Source: Christensenellaceae bacterium (GTDB taxonomy: Bacteria; Bacillota; Clostridia; Christensenellales; Aristaeellaceae). From it: 64,000 nt of DNA. The translations under genes and the position numbers were made by a program. Shown one piece after another: positions 27,126 through 35,427 of the stretch. The DNA lies in the NCBI GenBank assembly GCA_012518615.1, contig JAAYRU010000029.1, positions 1 through 64,000 on the forward strand. Reading direction: 5' to 3'. Position 1 is the first letter of the stretch. Every line of letters begins with the position of its first letter. Under the pieces are notes generated by a model, which saw only the letters and a list, made by a program, of their open reading frames with translations, was not told the DNA's origin and did not search any database.

Positions 27126-29006
27126 ATGAAGCTATCGGACATCAAAACACCTGAGGATTTAAAGCGTTTTCCTAGGGAAGAAATACCCGCGCTCGCGCAT
27201 GAGATAAGGGAGAAAATCACGCAGGTTGTGTCCGAAAACGGAGGTCATCTCGCTGGAAACTTAGGCGTTGTGGAACTTAGCATAGCCCTTCACAGGGTGT
27301 TTAATAGCCCTGAGGATAAGATAATATTTGACGTTGGCCACCAATGCTATACGCATAAGCTATTAACTGGTAGACAGTACAATTTTGATACCCTAAGGCA
27401 GTACAATGGTATAAGCGGCTTTCCAAAAAGAAGCGAAAGCCCTCACGATGCATACGAAACAGGCCATGCATCTACCGCTCTGTCTGCAGCGCTTGGCTTT
27501 GCAAGGGCAAGGGATTTACAAAATGAAGACTATCATGTGGTAGCTGTTGTTGGAGATGGCGCGCTTACAGGCGGCATGTGCTACGAAGCGCTTAACGACG
27601 CAGGCAACAATAAAACGCGCCTTATAGTTGTATTAAATGACAACCAGATGAGCATAGAAAGAAATGTAGGCGCTCTCAATAATTACCTAAGCCATCTGCG
27701 TACCAGCAAGCCCTACCTTATGGCTAAAAAAGGCGTAAGCCATATGCTTAAAATAATACCGTTTGTAGGAAATTTCCTTTTTAAATCTGTGCAGAGCATT
27801 AAAAACCACTTGCGCAATTTGTTTGTTAAGGAGAGCTATTTTACTAGCCTCGGTTTTAAATACCTAGGCCCAATAGACGGGCATGATGAAGCGTTGCTTG
27901 AAGATTTGCTTGAGCGCGCAAAACAGTTTGAAGAGCCTGTAATACTGCATATAGTTACTACAAAGGGAGCGGGCTATGCACCTGCGGAAGTCGCGCCTGA
28001 GAGAATGCACGGCACTCCCCCATTTTCGCTTGTAGATGGAAAGTGCAAAAATTCATCTACAAGCAAGTCATACTCAAAAGCGCTTGGGGATGAGCTTACA
28101 AAGCTTGCTGAAAACAACCCAAAAATAGTAGGCATATCCGCCGCCATGGTAGAATCCACAGGGCTTGAAATACTTAGGCAGGCTCACCCAGATAAGGTAT
28201 TTGATGTTGGAATAGCTGAAGAACATGCGGCAGTACTTGCCGCGGGCATGGCAAGCGGTGGCTTAAGACCCGTGCTTGCGGTGTACGATACATTTATGCA
28301 GCGCGCGCTTGACCAGATAATTATGGATATTGCCCTTCAAAAATTGCCTGTAGTTATGGCGCTTGATAGAAGCGGCATAGGCGGAGAGGACGGTCCCACA
28401 CATCACGGTGTGTTCGGCACAGCATTATTTAGAAGCATACCGAATTTACTTCTGCTATCCCCCCGCTCAACAAAGGAATTAAAACAAATGCTCACCTTTT
28501 CATTTGAGCAGGAAAAACCTGTAATTATACGCTACGCAAAAGCTGAAGGGCATAGGCAATGTGAACTTCCTGAGCCAAGTTTCTCACTTGGAGTATGGGA
28601 GAATATAAAACAAGGCAAGGATATATGCATAATAGCCTATGGGCACATAGTAGATGAGGCTCTTGACGCAAGTGAAATATTGTTGAATGAAGGCATACAT
28701 GCAGGGGTTATAAATGCCTCAAGTATAAAGCCCCTAGATACTTCGCTTTTAAAAAAGCTATCGCTTAAAAACATTCCTTACATAGTAGCGGAGGAAGTGC
28801 AGCTTTCAGGCGGGCTTGGAAGCGCCATAGCAGAATACGCAATGCAGGAAGGCTTAAATCCTCCAATAAAAACCATAGCCCTGCCTGATGAATTTATACC
28901 CCATGGGGATAGAAAGGCTCTGCTAAAACAGTTTGGGTTAGATGCTAAAAGCATAGCGGATTGCATACTATCCCTAGCTGATGAATTTACAAAAGACCAT
29001 GCGTGA
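27126..29006 (+). CDS. dxs: 1-deoxy-D-xylulose-5-phosphate synthase
   Basis: The 626-residue thiamine-diphosphate enzyme that joins pyruvate and glyceraldehyde 3-phosphate in the first step of the MEP isoprenoid pathway. The ThDP/Mg motif is GDGALTGGMCYEALNDAG near residue 144, and DVGHQCYTHKLLTGR and DRSGIGGEDGPTHHG are strong Dxs signatures. The start is ATG 27126 after GGAAGGGAG; an ATG 5 nt upstream is out of frame. It overlaps tlyA, and a later pathway gene, ispE, lies 19 kb downstream. Confidence 0.98.
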   Translation: MKLSDIKTPEDLKRFPREEIPALAHEIREKITQVVSENGGHLAGNLGVVELSIALHRVFNSPEDKIIFDVGHQCYTHKLLTGRQYNFDTLRQYNGISGFPKRSESPHDAYETGHASTALSAALGFARARDLQNEDYHVVAVVGDGALTGGMCYEALNDAGNNKTRLIVVLNDNQMSIERNVGALNNYLSHLRTSKPYLMAKKGVSHMLKIIPFVGNFLFKSVQSIKNHLRNLFVKESYFTSLGFKYLGPIDGHDEALLEDLLERAKQFEEPVILHIVTTKGAGYAPAEVAPERMHGTPPFSLVDGKCKNSSTSKSYSKALGDELTKLAENNPKIVGISAAMVESTGLEILRQAHPDKVFDVGIAEEHAAVLAAGMASGGLRPVLAVYDTFMQRALDQIIMDIALQKLPVVMALDRSGIGGEDGPTHHGVFGTALFRSIPNLLLLSPRSTKELKQMLTFSFEQEKPVIIRYAKAEGHRQCELPEPSFSLGVWENIKQGKDICIIAYGHIVDEALDASEILLNEGIHAGVINASSIKPLDTSLLKKLSLKNIPYIVAEEVQLSGGLGSAIAEYAMQEGLNPPIKTIALPDEFIPHGDRKALLKQFGLDAKSIADCILSLADEFTKDHA

Positions 29007-29784
29007 AAGAGCGGATATTCGCCTTTCAAGGCAGCTCAACATCAGCAGAGAAAAGGCTCAGCGCCATATTATGGCGGGCGATGTATATCTGGACGAGGTA
29101 CGCATAGATAAATCCTCAGAATTAGTGGAAAGCACGGATATATTAACCCTAAGAAATGAAGAAGAAGCATATGTAAGCCGCGGCGCCTATAAGCTTATTA
29201 AGGCACTTGATGCATTTAATATAGATGTACAAGATAAAATTTGCATGGATATAGGCGCGTCCACTGGCGGCTTTACAGATGTGCTGCTTAAAAACGGCGC
29301 TAAAAAAGTATATGCCATAGATGTGGGCTATGGACAGCTGGACTGGAAATTAAGGCAGGATAGCAGGGTATGCGTTATGGAAAGAACAAACGCAAGATAT
29401 TTAAAAGCAGATGATTTCCCAGATAAACCAAGCCTTGCGGTAATGGATGTATCCTTTATATCTATACTGCTTTTGCTGCCTGTAATTGTGGATATTATAG
29501 GCGAAGAAGGCGAAATAGTAACGCTTATAAAGCCGCAGTTTGAAGCGGGTAGAGAGCAGGTAGGCAAAAAAGGCGTTGTAAGGGACGAAAAAACACATAT
29601 AGATGTAATAAAAAATATATGTGAAAACTGCCCTGAAGGCTGGAATGTAAACAAGCTTTCCTATTCTCCAATAACAGGACCCAAGGGAAATATAGAATTT
29701 TTAGCGCATATTATATATACCGATGAGCGTGTAGACGATAGCATTATTATAAACACTGTAAAAGCCGCGCATATTGAGCTTTAA
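28999..29784 (+). CDS. tlyA: TlyA-family rRNA 2'-O-methyltransferase
   Basis: About 261 residues. An N-terminal S4 domain (ERADIRLSRQLNISREKAQR-like) is followed by an FtsJ-type methyltransferase domain with the SAM motif MDIGASTGGFTDVLL. Family members methylate 16S and/or 23S rRNA ribose and set capreomycin sensitivity in mycobacteria. The start is set at ATG 28999 because MRERADIRLSRQL fits the family; ATG 28981 is in frame but adds residues with no homologue I know. The dxs-tlyA order is common in Firmicutes. Confidence 0.9.
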   Translation: MRERADIRLSRQLNISREKAQRHIMAGDVYLDEVRIDKSSELVESTDILTLRNEEEAYVSRGAYKLIKALDAFNIDVQDKICMDIGASTGGFTDVLLKNGAKKVYAIDVGYGQLDWKLRQDSRVCVMERTNARYLKADDFPDKPSLAVMDVSFISILLLLPVIVDIIGEEGEIVTLIKPQFEAGREQVGKKGVVRDEKTHIDVIKNICENCPEGWNVNKLSYSPITGPKGNIEFLAHIIYTDERVDDSIIINTVKAAHIEL

Positions 29785-29829
29785 AGCATATGTGGTTAAA
29801 TTGTTCCATACATAGGCAATTAACAAATA

Positions 29830-30387
29830 TTAAATAACCCCCGTATGGGTAAGCAATATCCTTGTACCCATAAGTATTAATATTATACCGCCCGCAAATT
29901 CGGCTTTTGAGCAGTATTTTTCACCAAACTTGTTGCCAAGCCAAACGCCAAACGCGGAGAATAAAAATGTAACCGTACCTATAAGTAGTATACTAGGTAT
30001 TATGTTTACTTTCAAGAATGCAAAGCTGACCCCTACCACGAGCGCGTCTATGCTGTTCGCAATAGAAAGCGGAAGCATGGCTTTTGCTGAAAAACTATCA
30101 TCTAGCGATTTCGCCTCCTGCTTTGATTCCCTTATCATGCCTATGCCTATAAGCCCAAGCAGTATAAATGCTATCCAGTGGTCTATGCTCTCAATAAAGG
30201 ACTGAAAACCCGCGCCTAAAAGGTATCCTATAAGCGGCATAACAGCCTGCGCGCCGCCAAACCAAAGCCCTGTAATAATCATGTGCTTTTTTTCTATTTT
30301 ATTAACAGATAATCCCTTGCATATAGCTATAGCGAAAGCGTCCATTGAAAGCCCTACTGCTATAACCATAAGTTCCCACAGTTCCAT
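29830..30387 (-). CDS. mntP: MntP-type manganese efflux pump
   Basis: A 185-residue protein with six membrane helices in two related halves. The conserved aspartates appear in GLSMDAFA (helix 1) and SIDALVVG (helix 4), the DUF204/MntP hallmark. Family members export Mn2+. ATG 30387 is chosen because GGAGG lies 5 nt upstream; an in-frame start 6 codons earlier would code through that site. A structured leader of about 110 nt precedes the gene. Confidence 0.93.
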   Translation of the reverse strand: MELWELMVIAVGLSMDAFAIAICKGLSVNKIEKKHMIITGLWFGGAQAVMPLIGYLLGAGFQSFIESIDHWIAFILLGLIGIGMIRESKQEAKSLDDSFSAKAMLPLSIANSIDALVVGVSFAFLKVNIIPSILLIGTVTFLFSAFGVWLGNKFGEKYCSKAEFAGGIILILMGTRILLTHTGVI

Positions 30388-30422
30388 ATCAACCTCCGAG
30401 CCCAAGGTTTAAAAACAAGACA

Positions 30423-30489
30423 TATACGCAGCTATTAGTCCCGCATATTAAGGCTATGACAAGTTGCCATATACACGAAGCTGCGCATA
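30423..30489 (-). promoter_or_regulatory. Structured 5' leader of mntP with a possible 17-codon ORF
   Basis: On the minus strand, an 11-bp arm at 30479-30489 pairs with one at 30423-30433 (one G-U pair), enclosing a second small hairpin. The first arm includes ATG 30488, which follows GGAGGCGGT and opens a 17-codon frame ending at 30435 (MRSFVYMATCHSLNMRD). Many mntP genes have a yybP-ykoY manganese riboswitch; I do not see its conserved loop sequences. The structure is seen; its role is inferred. Confidence 0.4.
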
Positions 30490-30506
30490 CCGCCTCCTAC
30501 GAAATA

Positions 30507-30535
30507 AGAATATCAAATAAGTATTGTTTTTTCAA
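30507..30535 (-). promoter_or_regulatory. Promoter of mntP
   Basis: On the minus strand: TTGAAA (30535-30530), a 17-bp spacer and TATTCT (30512-30507). Transcription would begin just before the leader hairpin. Confidence 0.6.
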
Positions 30536-30642
30536 TCAAACTAAAATTGGGGTTGTTTCTCAATTTGCGCCACTAGCAAGCCTTAAGGCTATAAAAATGC
30601 AGTATTCACATATAAACTATATTTGATACTTCTCTCAAGAAT

Positions 30643-30684
30643 AAACCCGCCAAATCCATACTTTTCAAGAAATTTGGCGGGTTT
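30643..30684 (-). terminator. Terminator of the GH4/ABC operon
   Basis: AAACCCGCCAAAT (30643-30655) and ATTTGGCGGGTTT (30672-30684) form a perfect 13-bp stem 32 bp after the GH4 stop codon. The T-run on the minus strand is short (TTTATTCTT). Confidence 0.75.
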
Positions 30685-30715
30685 AAATCCAGAAAAACTA
30701 ATACAGATTAACTGC

Positions 30716-32038
30716 TTATCTATAGTCCTTCATATAATCCCCATGGGCTTCTATCATTTCATCAACCATGGCTTTGATTTTGTCTTTGTTAAGTTCTGAT
30801 GATGTAAGCGGGTCAAGCATGGCAGCCATATATATGTCTTCACGCTTTTTGGACACAGCAGCCTGTATGGTGAGCAACTGAACGTTTATATTCATCCTGT
30901 TCATTGCGGCAAGCTGTTCCGGAAGAGAGCCGACATGGCAGGGATGTATACCGCTGCCATTTACAAGGCAGGGCACTTCGACACAGGCGTTCCTAGGCAA
31001 GTTGTCTATAAGACCCGTGTTTAATACATTGCCGCCTATTTGTATGGGTTTATTTTCCGTAACGGCTTCCATTATATGGCTAGCATATTCTATTGAGCGG
31101 TGGAAATCTTCCTGATTAGAGTGCTTAAGTATTGCCTCTTTTTCTTTTGCCCAGCCTTCTATCTGCGCAACACAGCGCCTTGGATATTCATCAAGCGGTA
31201 TGTTAAACTTTTCTATGTATTCGGGCGTATCCGTGCGTATAAAGAAGTTGTTATACTCGCTGTTATGCTCGCTGCTTTCAGTGCAATAGTAGCCAAAGTC
31301 TTTAATGTATTCAAAGCGAACCATATCTTTATGTTTTTCTTCAGCGTTCTTTTTGGCGGCAAGCTTTCTAATTTCGGGGTATAAATCATTGCCGTACCTA
31401 TCCTGTATAGACAAAAGCCACGCCATATGGTTTATACCCGCTATAAGCTCCTTATGCCCATCAAGCTTATCTTCCATGCCAACCCCTTCAAGAAGCTCTT
31501 TAACACATACCTGTACGCTGTGACAAAGACCTATTGTTTTAACGCCAGTGTAGCGCAGCATATAGCCGGTAAGCATAGCCATGGGGTTTACATAGTTAAG
31601 CAGCAGTGCATTAGGGCAGACTTCCATTATATCATCCGCGAAGTCCTGCATAACTGGTATGGTTCTAAGCGCCCTCATTATGCCGCCAATGCCAAGGGTA
31701 TCCGCAATGGTTTGTCTAAGCCCATATTTTTTAGGGATTTCAAAGTCTATTATGGTGCTGGGGTCATAAAAGCCGACCTGTATCGCGTTTACTACGAAGT
31801 CTGCATTGCGCAAGGCATCTTTTCTATTTTCAACGCCGAGATATGTGCTTATTTTAGACCTGTTTTCATTGAACCGCTCGTTATAACCTTGTAATATTAT
31901 ACAGCTATCCTCAAGACGTCCACTGTCTATATCATATAAGGCAAATTCTGCGTCTTTAAGACATTCTGTATTCATACAGTCCCGCACTATGTTGCGGACA
32001 AATATTGTACTGCCCGCCCCCATAAAAGTGATTTTCAT
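30716..32038 (-). CDS. Glycoside hydrolase family 4 (alpha-galactosidase/alpha-glucosidase like)
   Basis: A 440-residue NAD- and metal-dependent glycosidase. The dinucleotide site is FMGAGST at 5-11. The metal site is Cys172 with His173 in LCHSVQ, and His204 in GINHMAW. The CHSVQ form and the NPMA segment are usual in alpha-galactosidases and alpha-glucosidases acting on unphosphorylated sugars, whereas phospho-glycosidases often differ there. Coupled to an ABC importer, not a PTS, it probably cuts an imported disaccharide. AGGAGG lies upstream with a long spacer. Confidence 0.92.
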   Translation of the reverse strand: MKITFMGAGSTIFVRNIVRDCMNTECLKDAEFALYDIDSGRLEDSCIILQGYNERFNENRSKISTYLGVENRKDALRNADFVVNAIQVGFYDPSTIIDFEIPKKYGLRQTIADTLGIGGIMRALRTIPVMQDFADDIMEVCPNALLLNYVNPMAMLTGYMLRYTGVKTIGLCHSVQVCVKELLEGVGMEDKLDGHKELIAGINHMAWLLSIQDRYGNDLYPEIRKLAAKKNAEEKHKDMVRFEYIKDFGYYCTESSEHNSEYNNFFIRTDTPEYIEKFNIPLDEYPRRCVAQIEGWAKEKEAILKHSNQEDFHRSIEYASHIMEAVTENKPIQIGGNVLNTGLIDNLPRNACVEVPCLVNGSGIHPCHVGSLPEQLAAMNRMNINVQLLTIQAAVSKKREDIYMAAMLDPLTSSELNKDKIKAMVDEMIEAHGDYMKDYR

Positions 32039-32072
32039 TAGTAGAAGTAGCCTCCTAAAATTTTATAATAGT

Positions 32073-32915
32073 TTATGCTTTTGTACCGGTAAGTGCAATA
32101 CCTTCTATGAATTGCTTCTGGAATACAAGGTATAGGGCAAGCATCGGCAACATTGCAAGTGTAGCGCCCGCCATAAGTACGGGGAAATTAGTGCCATAAC
32201 CGGCATTTAATGTACTTAAGCCCGCAGAGAGTGTCATTTTCTCCATTTCCATGTTTACAATTAAAGGCCACATCATATCAGAATAGGCAAATATAGCTGT
32301 AAAAATGGCAAGAGCAACAACAGCCGTTTGCGTCAAAGGAAAGAGTATCAATATAAAAGTCTGCCACACATTGCATCCATCCAGATTAGATGCTTCAACA
32401 AGCTCATCAGGTAGACCCATATAAAACTGCCTTAGGAAAAATGTGCCAAAAGCACTTACAATACCCGGGAAAAGTAGCGCAAAAAGCGAGTTGAGCATGT
32501 TCATTTTAGCAAGCATCCTATACTGGGGTATTATGAAAATCTGCGCAGGTATCATCATCTGTGCTAGTACAACAGTAAAGAGTACTTTTTTAAGCGGGAA
32601 ATTAAGCTTTGCAAAAGCAAATGCCGCAGTAGATGAAAATGCCACCGCACATATTATTCTAAGCAGAATCAGCAGACCCGTATTAATGTACAGATTTTTA
32701 AACGGCAAAAGCTGTAATACATCCTTATAGTTGTCAAAACGATAACTTTCCGGCAGGAAAGTTGGAGGAACCTGCATGGATTCACTAATCGTTTTAAAGG
32801 AAGTAAGTATCATCCATATGAATGGAAATATCATTATGAATGAACCAAGTATCAGGAAGAAATAAATGAATACGTGGTTTTTCCTTAATTTATGTGCAAT
32901 ACTGCTCTTTGTCAT
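32073..32915 (-). CDS. Sugar ABC transporter permease (MalG type)
   Basis: A 280-residue membrane protein with six helices. The EAA loop reads EASNLDGCNVWQTFILILFP near residue 180, and the IPQYRMLAKMNMLNS segment is typical of MalG-like permeases. ATG 32915 is chosen because AGGAGGG precedes it; the upstream in-frame start codes through that site. It pairs with the MalF-like protein coded just upstream. Confidence 0.95.
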   Translation of the reverse strand: MTKSSIAHKLRKNHVFIYFFLILGSFIMIFPFIWMILTSFKTISESMQVPPTFLPESYRFDNYKDVLQLLPFKNLYINTGLLILLRIICAVAFSSTAAFAFAKLNFPLKKVLFTVVLAQMMIPAQIFIIPQYRMLAKMNMLNSLFALLFPGIVSAFGTFFLRQFYMGLPDELVEASNLDGCNVWQTFILILFPLTQTAVVALAIFTAIFAYSDMMWPLIVNMEMEKMTLSAGLSTLNAGYGTNFPVLMAGATLAMLPMLALYLVFQKQFIEGIALTGTKA

Positions 32916-32925
32916 GTTCGCCCTC

Positions 32926-33828
32926 CTATGTGTAGTGAACAAGCTTTTTCTCGCCTACAAATTGTAGTACAGTAATTAGCATTATTATGACAAACATCCA
33001 CGTAGCAATAGCAGCCCCGTACCCTTGGTTGTACTTTTGGAAAGCTTCTATATAGAATTGCACCATAAGCGTTTGAGTGGAGCGGAAAGCAGGGTTGCTC
33101 CTATCCACAAGCAGATATATGGTATCAAACTGTTTTAGGGAGTTCATAGTGCGCATAACTGTTACAAAAAATAACACGGGAGAAAGCTGCGGTATTGTTA
33201 TATAGAAAAACCGTTGCCAAGCGTTTACGCCATCTATATCGGCAGCTTCGTAAAGCGTACTAGGTATGGACTGAAGACCCGCTAAAATCATAACAAGGTC
33301 GTAACCCACATTGCTCCATATTCCTATAATAGCAGCGGCTATAAGAGTAACACCGGGAGTGGAAATCCAAACAGGACCTTTTATGCCAAACAAGCCAATA
33401 AACTGGTTTAATATACCAAACTCTGAATTGAATATCCATTTCCAGACAAGCGTTACAGCAGCGGGGGCTACAACTATAGGCAAGAAGTATATTCCTCTAA
33501 AAAGGCTTTTAAAGCGTATCTTGTTGTTGAGCATTGTAGCAAGTATGAGTGAAATTAATATGCCTATAGGCACTGTATATAGCACATATAAAAAGGTGTT
33601 AATGGTAGATTGCCATGTAAGCGAGTCACCGAATAACTTAACATAGTTCTCAAGACCCACAAACTTCATTCCCACAAGACCCTGCTTTTTATATAGGCTT
33701 AATACAAGAGTGTCAAATAGAGGATAGATATTTAGTATGGCAAGACCAATAATGGTAGGCATCACAAATAAATATCCCCATGCATATTCCGCTTTGAATT
33801 TTCTTTTATTAACGGTGCGTAAATCCAT
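32926..33828 (-). CDS. Sugar ABC transporter permease (MalF type)
   Basis: A 300-residue membrane protein with six helices. The EAA loop is EAADIDGVNAWQRFFYITIP near residue 195. It forms a heterodimer with the MalG-like partner, 11 bp downstream. No ATPase gene is coded in this operon; such importers often share an MsmX-type ATPase coded elsewhere. AGGAGG precedes ATG 33828. Confidence 0.95.
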   Translation of the reverse strand: MDLRTVNKRKFKAEYAWGYLFVMPTIIGLAILNIYPLFDTLVLSLYKKQGLVGMKFVGLENYVKLFGDSLTWQSTINTFLYVLYTVPIGILISLILATMLNNKIRFKSLFRGIYFLPIVVAPAAVTLVWKWIFNSEFGILNQFIGLFGIKGPVWISTPGVTLIAAAIIGIWSNVGYDLVMILAGLQSIPSTLYEAADIDGVNAWQRFFYITIPQLSPVLFFVTVMRTMNSLKQFDTIYLLVDRSNPAFRSTQTLMVQFYIEAFQKYNQGYGAAIATWMFVIIMLITVLQFVGEKKLVHYT

Positions 33829-33847
33829 TATTGCCTCCTTTTAAACT

Positions 33848-33876
33848 ACTCAGGCTGGGAAAAGCCCAGCCTGAGT
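33848..33876 (-). promoter_or_regulatory. Intercistronic mRNA hairpin between binding protein and permeases
   Basis: ACTCAGGCTGGG (33848-33859) and CCCAGCCTGAGT (33865-33876) form a perfect 12-bp stem with a 5-nt loop in the short gap after the binding-protein gene. No T-run follows, so it is probably a 3'-end protector or partial attenuator that keeps binding-protein mRNA above permease mRNA, as malE-malF hairpins do. Confidence 0.7.
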
Positions 33877-33890
33877 ATACTTATTGTTTT

Positions 33891-35105
33891 TTATTCGGCT
33901 TCGACTTCTGTAATGGTTTGATGCATCCTGTCGCAAGCTTCTTCAAGTGTAAATTCACCGGAATAGACTGCTCCTAAGTTTTCATACTCTGTGTTTATCC
34001 ACAGGCTCTTCCTCTGTGAGAAGGGGAATGGTACACCGTAGCTAATCATTTCAGGATAAGCGCCGATGTTTATGTTGGGGAATTGTGCTACAAAGTATTT
34101 TTCAGTTCCAGCATAGGCGGGAATTGCAGCCTTATGTTCTGCTTGAATAATATTCGCTTCTTCGCTGCCACAGAATTTAATGAAATCTTTTACCTGCTCG
34201 GGATATTTCGTAGTGGAGGCACCCGCATATCCAAGACCATTGTATATGGAAGCGCGTACTTTACCTTGGGGTAAAACCGCAAGATCAAACTTGTCTTTAA
34301 TGCCGTCATAGACAGTATAGTCGCTCATCATCCATGTGCCAACATTAAGCATTGCAAGCCTGCCTGCCTTAAACTGGTCATCCGCACTTACATCGGCAAA
34401 GCTTTGCGGTGTGGGAGATACTTCGTGTTTTAAGGCAAAATCTATGTAGAATTGCAGCGCTTCTCTTGTTTCGGGCAGATCGTATCCGGATTTACCGTCT
34501 TTAAATTCGTAACCTTCATTTTGATAGATGAAGTTAAGGAAACCCGACTGGTCGTGTATGGGCGCACCATAACCGTATATGCCTTTTTCCTTATCGGTAA
34601 GTTTCTTTGCGTTTTCAAGCAGTATATCCCATGTCCAAGTATCGTCCGGATAGGCAACGCCTGCATTATCAAATATCTCTTTATTGTATGCTAGGGCAAT
34701 CGTATCATAATCCTTTGGAACGGCATATTGTGCACCTTCATACTGATACATTGCCGTAATGCCTTCAGGATATGGCGAATAATCGATGTTAAGGTCGGTT
34801 AAATCTAACATAGTGCCGGCTTCTGCATACACATAGAACTGATTGGAGTGCATCCAGAACACATCCGGCAATGCACCGCCTGCGGCGGCGGCCTGAAGCT
34901 TGGTCCAATACTCGCTCCATGGGGTAACCTGTACATTAACGGTTACATCAGGGTTTTTTTCAGTGTAGGCTGCTGCGATGGCTTCCATACCGGGCTGCTG
35001 GTTTTTATCCCAGATGGAAAAGTTAAGGGTGACGCTTTGCGCTGAGACGCTAAAAACAATCGGCATCATCGCAAGGCACAACACGAGACACAAAAATCTC
35101 TTCAT
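33891..35105 (-). CDS. Extracellular sugar-binding protein (family 1)
   Basis: A 404-residue solute-binding protein. Residues 1-22 are a signal peptide (MKRFLCLVLCLAMM..., site VSA-QS) without a lipobox cysteine. The mature protein begins VTLNFSIWDKNQQPGMEAIA and has the usual family 1 core with LQAAAAGGALPDVFWM. ATG 35105 is chosen because GGAGG lies 8 nt upstream and a signal peptide follows directly; the frame stays open 47 codons further with no such site. First gene of the importer operon. Confidence 0.94.
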   Translation of the reverse strand: MKRFLCLVLCLAMMPIVFSVSAQSVTLNFSIWDKNQQPGMEAIAAAYTEKNPDVTVNVQVTPWSEYWTKLQAAAAGGALPDVFWMHSNQFYVYAEAGTMLDLTDLNIDYSPYPEGITAMYQYEGAQYAVPKDYDTIALAYNKEIFDNAGVAYPDDTWTWDILLENAKKLTDKEKGIYGYGAPIHDQSGFLNFIYQNEGYEFKDGKSGYDLPETREALQFYIDFALKHEVSPTPQSFADVSADDQFKAGRLAMLNVGTWMMSDYTVYDGIKDKFDLAVLPQGKVRASIYNGLGYAGASTTKYPEQVKDFIKFCGSEEANIIQAEHKAAIPAYAGTEKYFVAQFPNINIGAYPEMISYGVPFPFSQRKSLWINTEYENLGAVYSGEFTLEEACDRMHQTITEVEAE

Positions 35106-35136
35106 GAATATTACCTCCATAAATTTATTTGTTAGT

Positions 35137-35165
35137 ATTATACCGTTATCAACCAAAAAATGCAA
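35137..35165 (-). promoter_or_regulatory. Promoter of the sugar importer/GH4 operon
   Basis: On the minus strand: TTGCAT (35165-35160), a 17-bp spacer and TATAAT (35142-35137). Confidence 0.65.
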
Positions 35166-35366
35166 GCTTATTGAAAAAACCGTGTTTTTTATGTTAATAA
35201 TTATGCATACGTTCATTTTTCTTGTTGTTGCATACGATTTTGGCATTTGAATTGTCTTTTCAAGTTAATTCATTCATCAATTCCTAGCTTTTCTAGAATT
35301 TTTATTCGATAAAACGGATTTTTATCACACTGTTTCTAAAGCACATGAGAACATAGAGCTAATTAC

Positions 35367-35395
35367 TTGAAACTATCCGCCTATTTGTATATAAT
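35367..35395 (+). promoter_or_regulatory. Promoter of nagA
   Basis: TTGAAA (35367-35372), a 17-bp spacer and TATAAT (35390-35395), 33 bp before the nagA ATG. Confidence 0.75.
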
Positions 35396-35427
35396 GGAAA
35401 GGAATTAGAATATTCGGGAGGGGTTTT

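Larger units (their letters stand above)
30388..30715. other. Intergenic region between mntP and the GH4 operon
   Basis: It holds the mntP promoter and leader on the minus strand (30387-30535) and the terminator of the GH4 operon (30643-30684). The middle, about 30540-30640, shows no ORF or strong repeat. Confidence 0.55.
35106..35427. other. Divergent regulatory region between the importer operon and nagA
   Basis: It holds a minus-strand promoter (35137-35165) and a plus-strand promoter (35367-35395). A direct repeat TGCATACG occurs at 35204-35211 and 35229-35236 between them and could bind a shared regulator. No ORF is supported. Confidence 0.55.

Noticed and set aside
35106..35246. Longer start for the sugar-binding protein (47 extra codons)
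   Set aside because: The extension covers the promoter and ribosome site and would bury the signal peptide.
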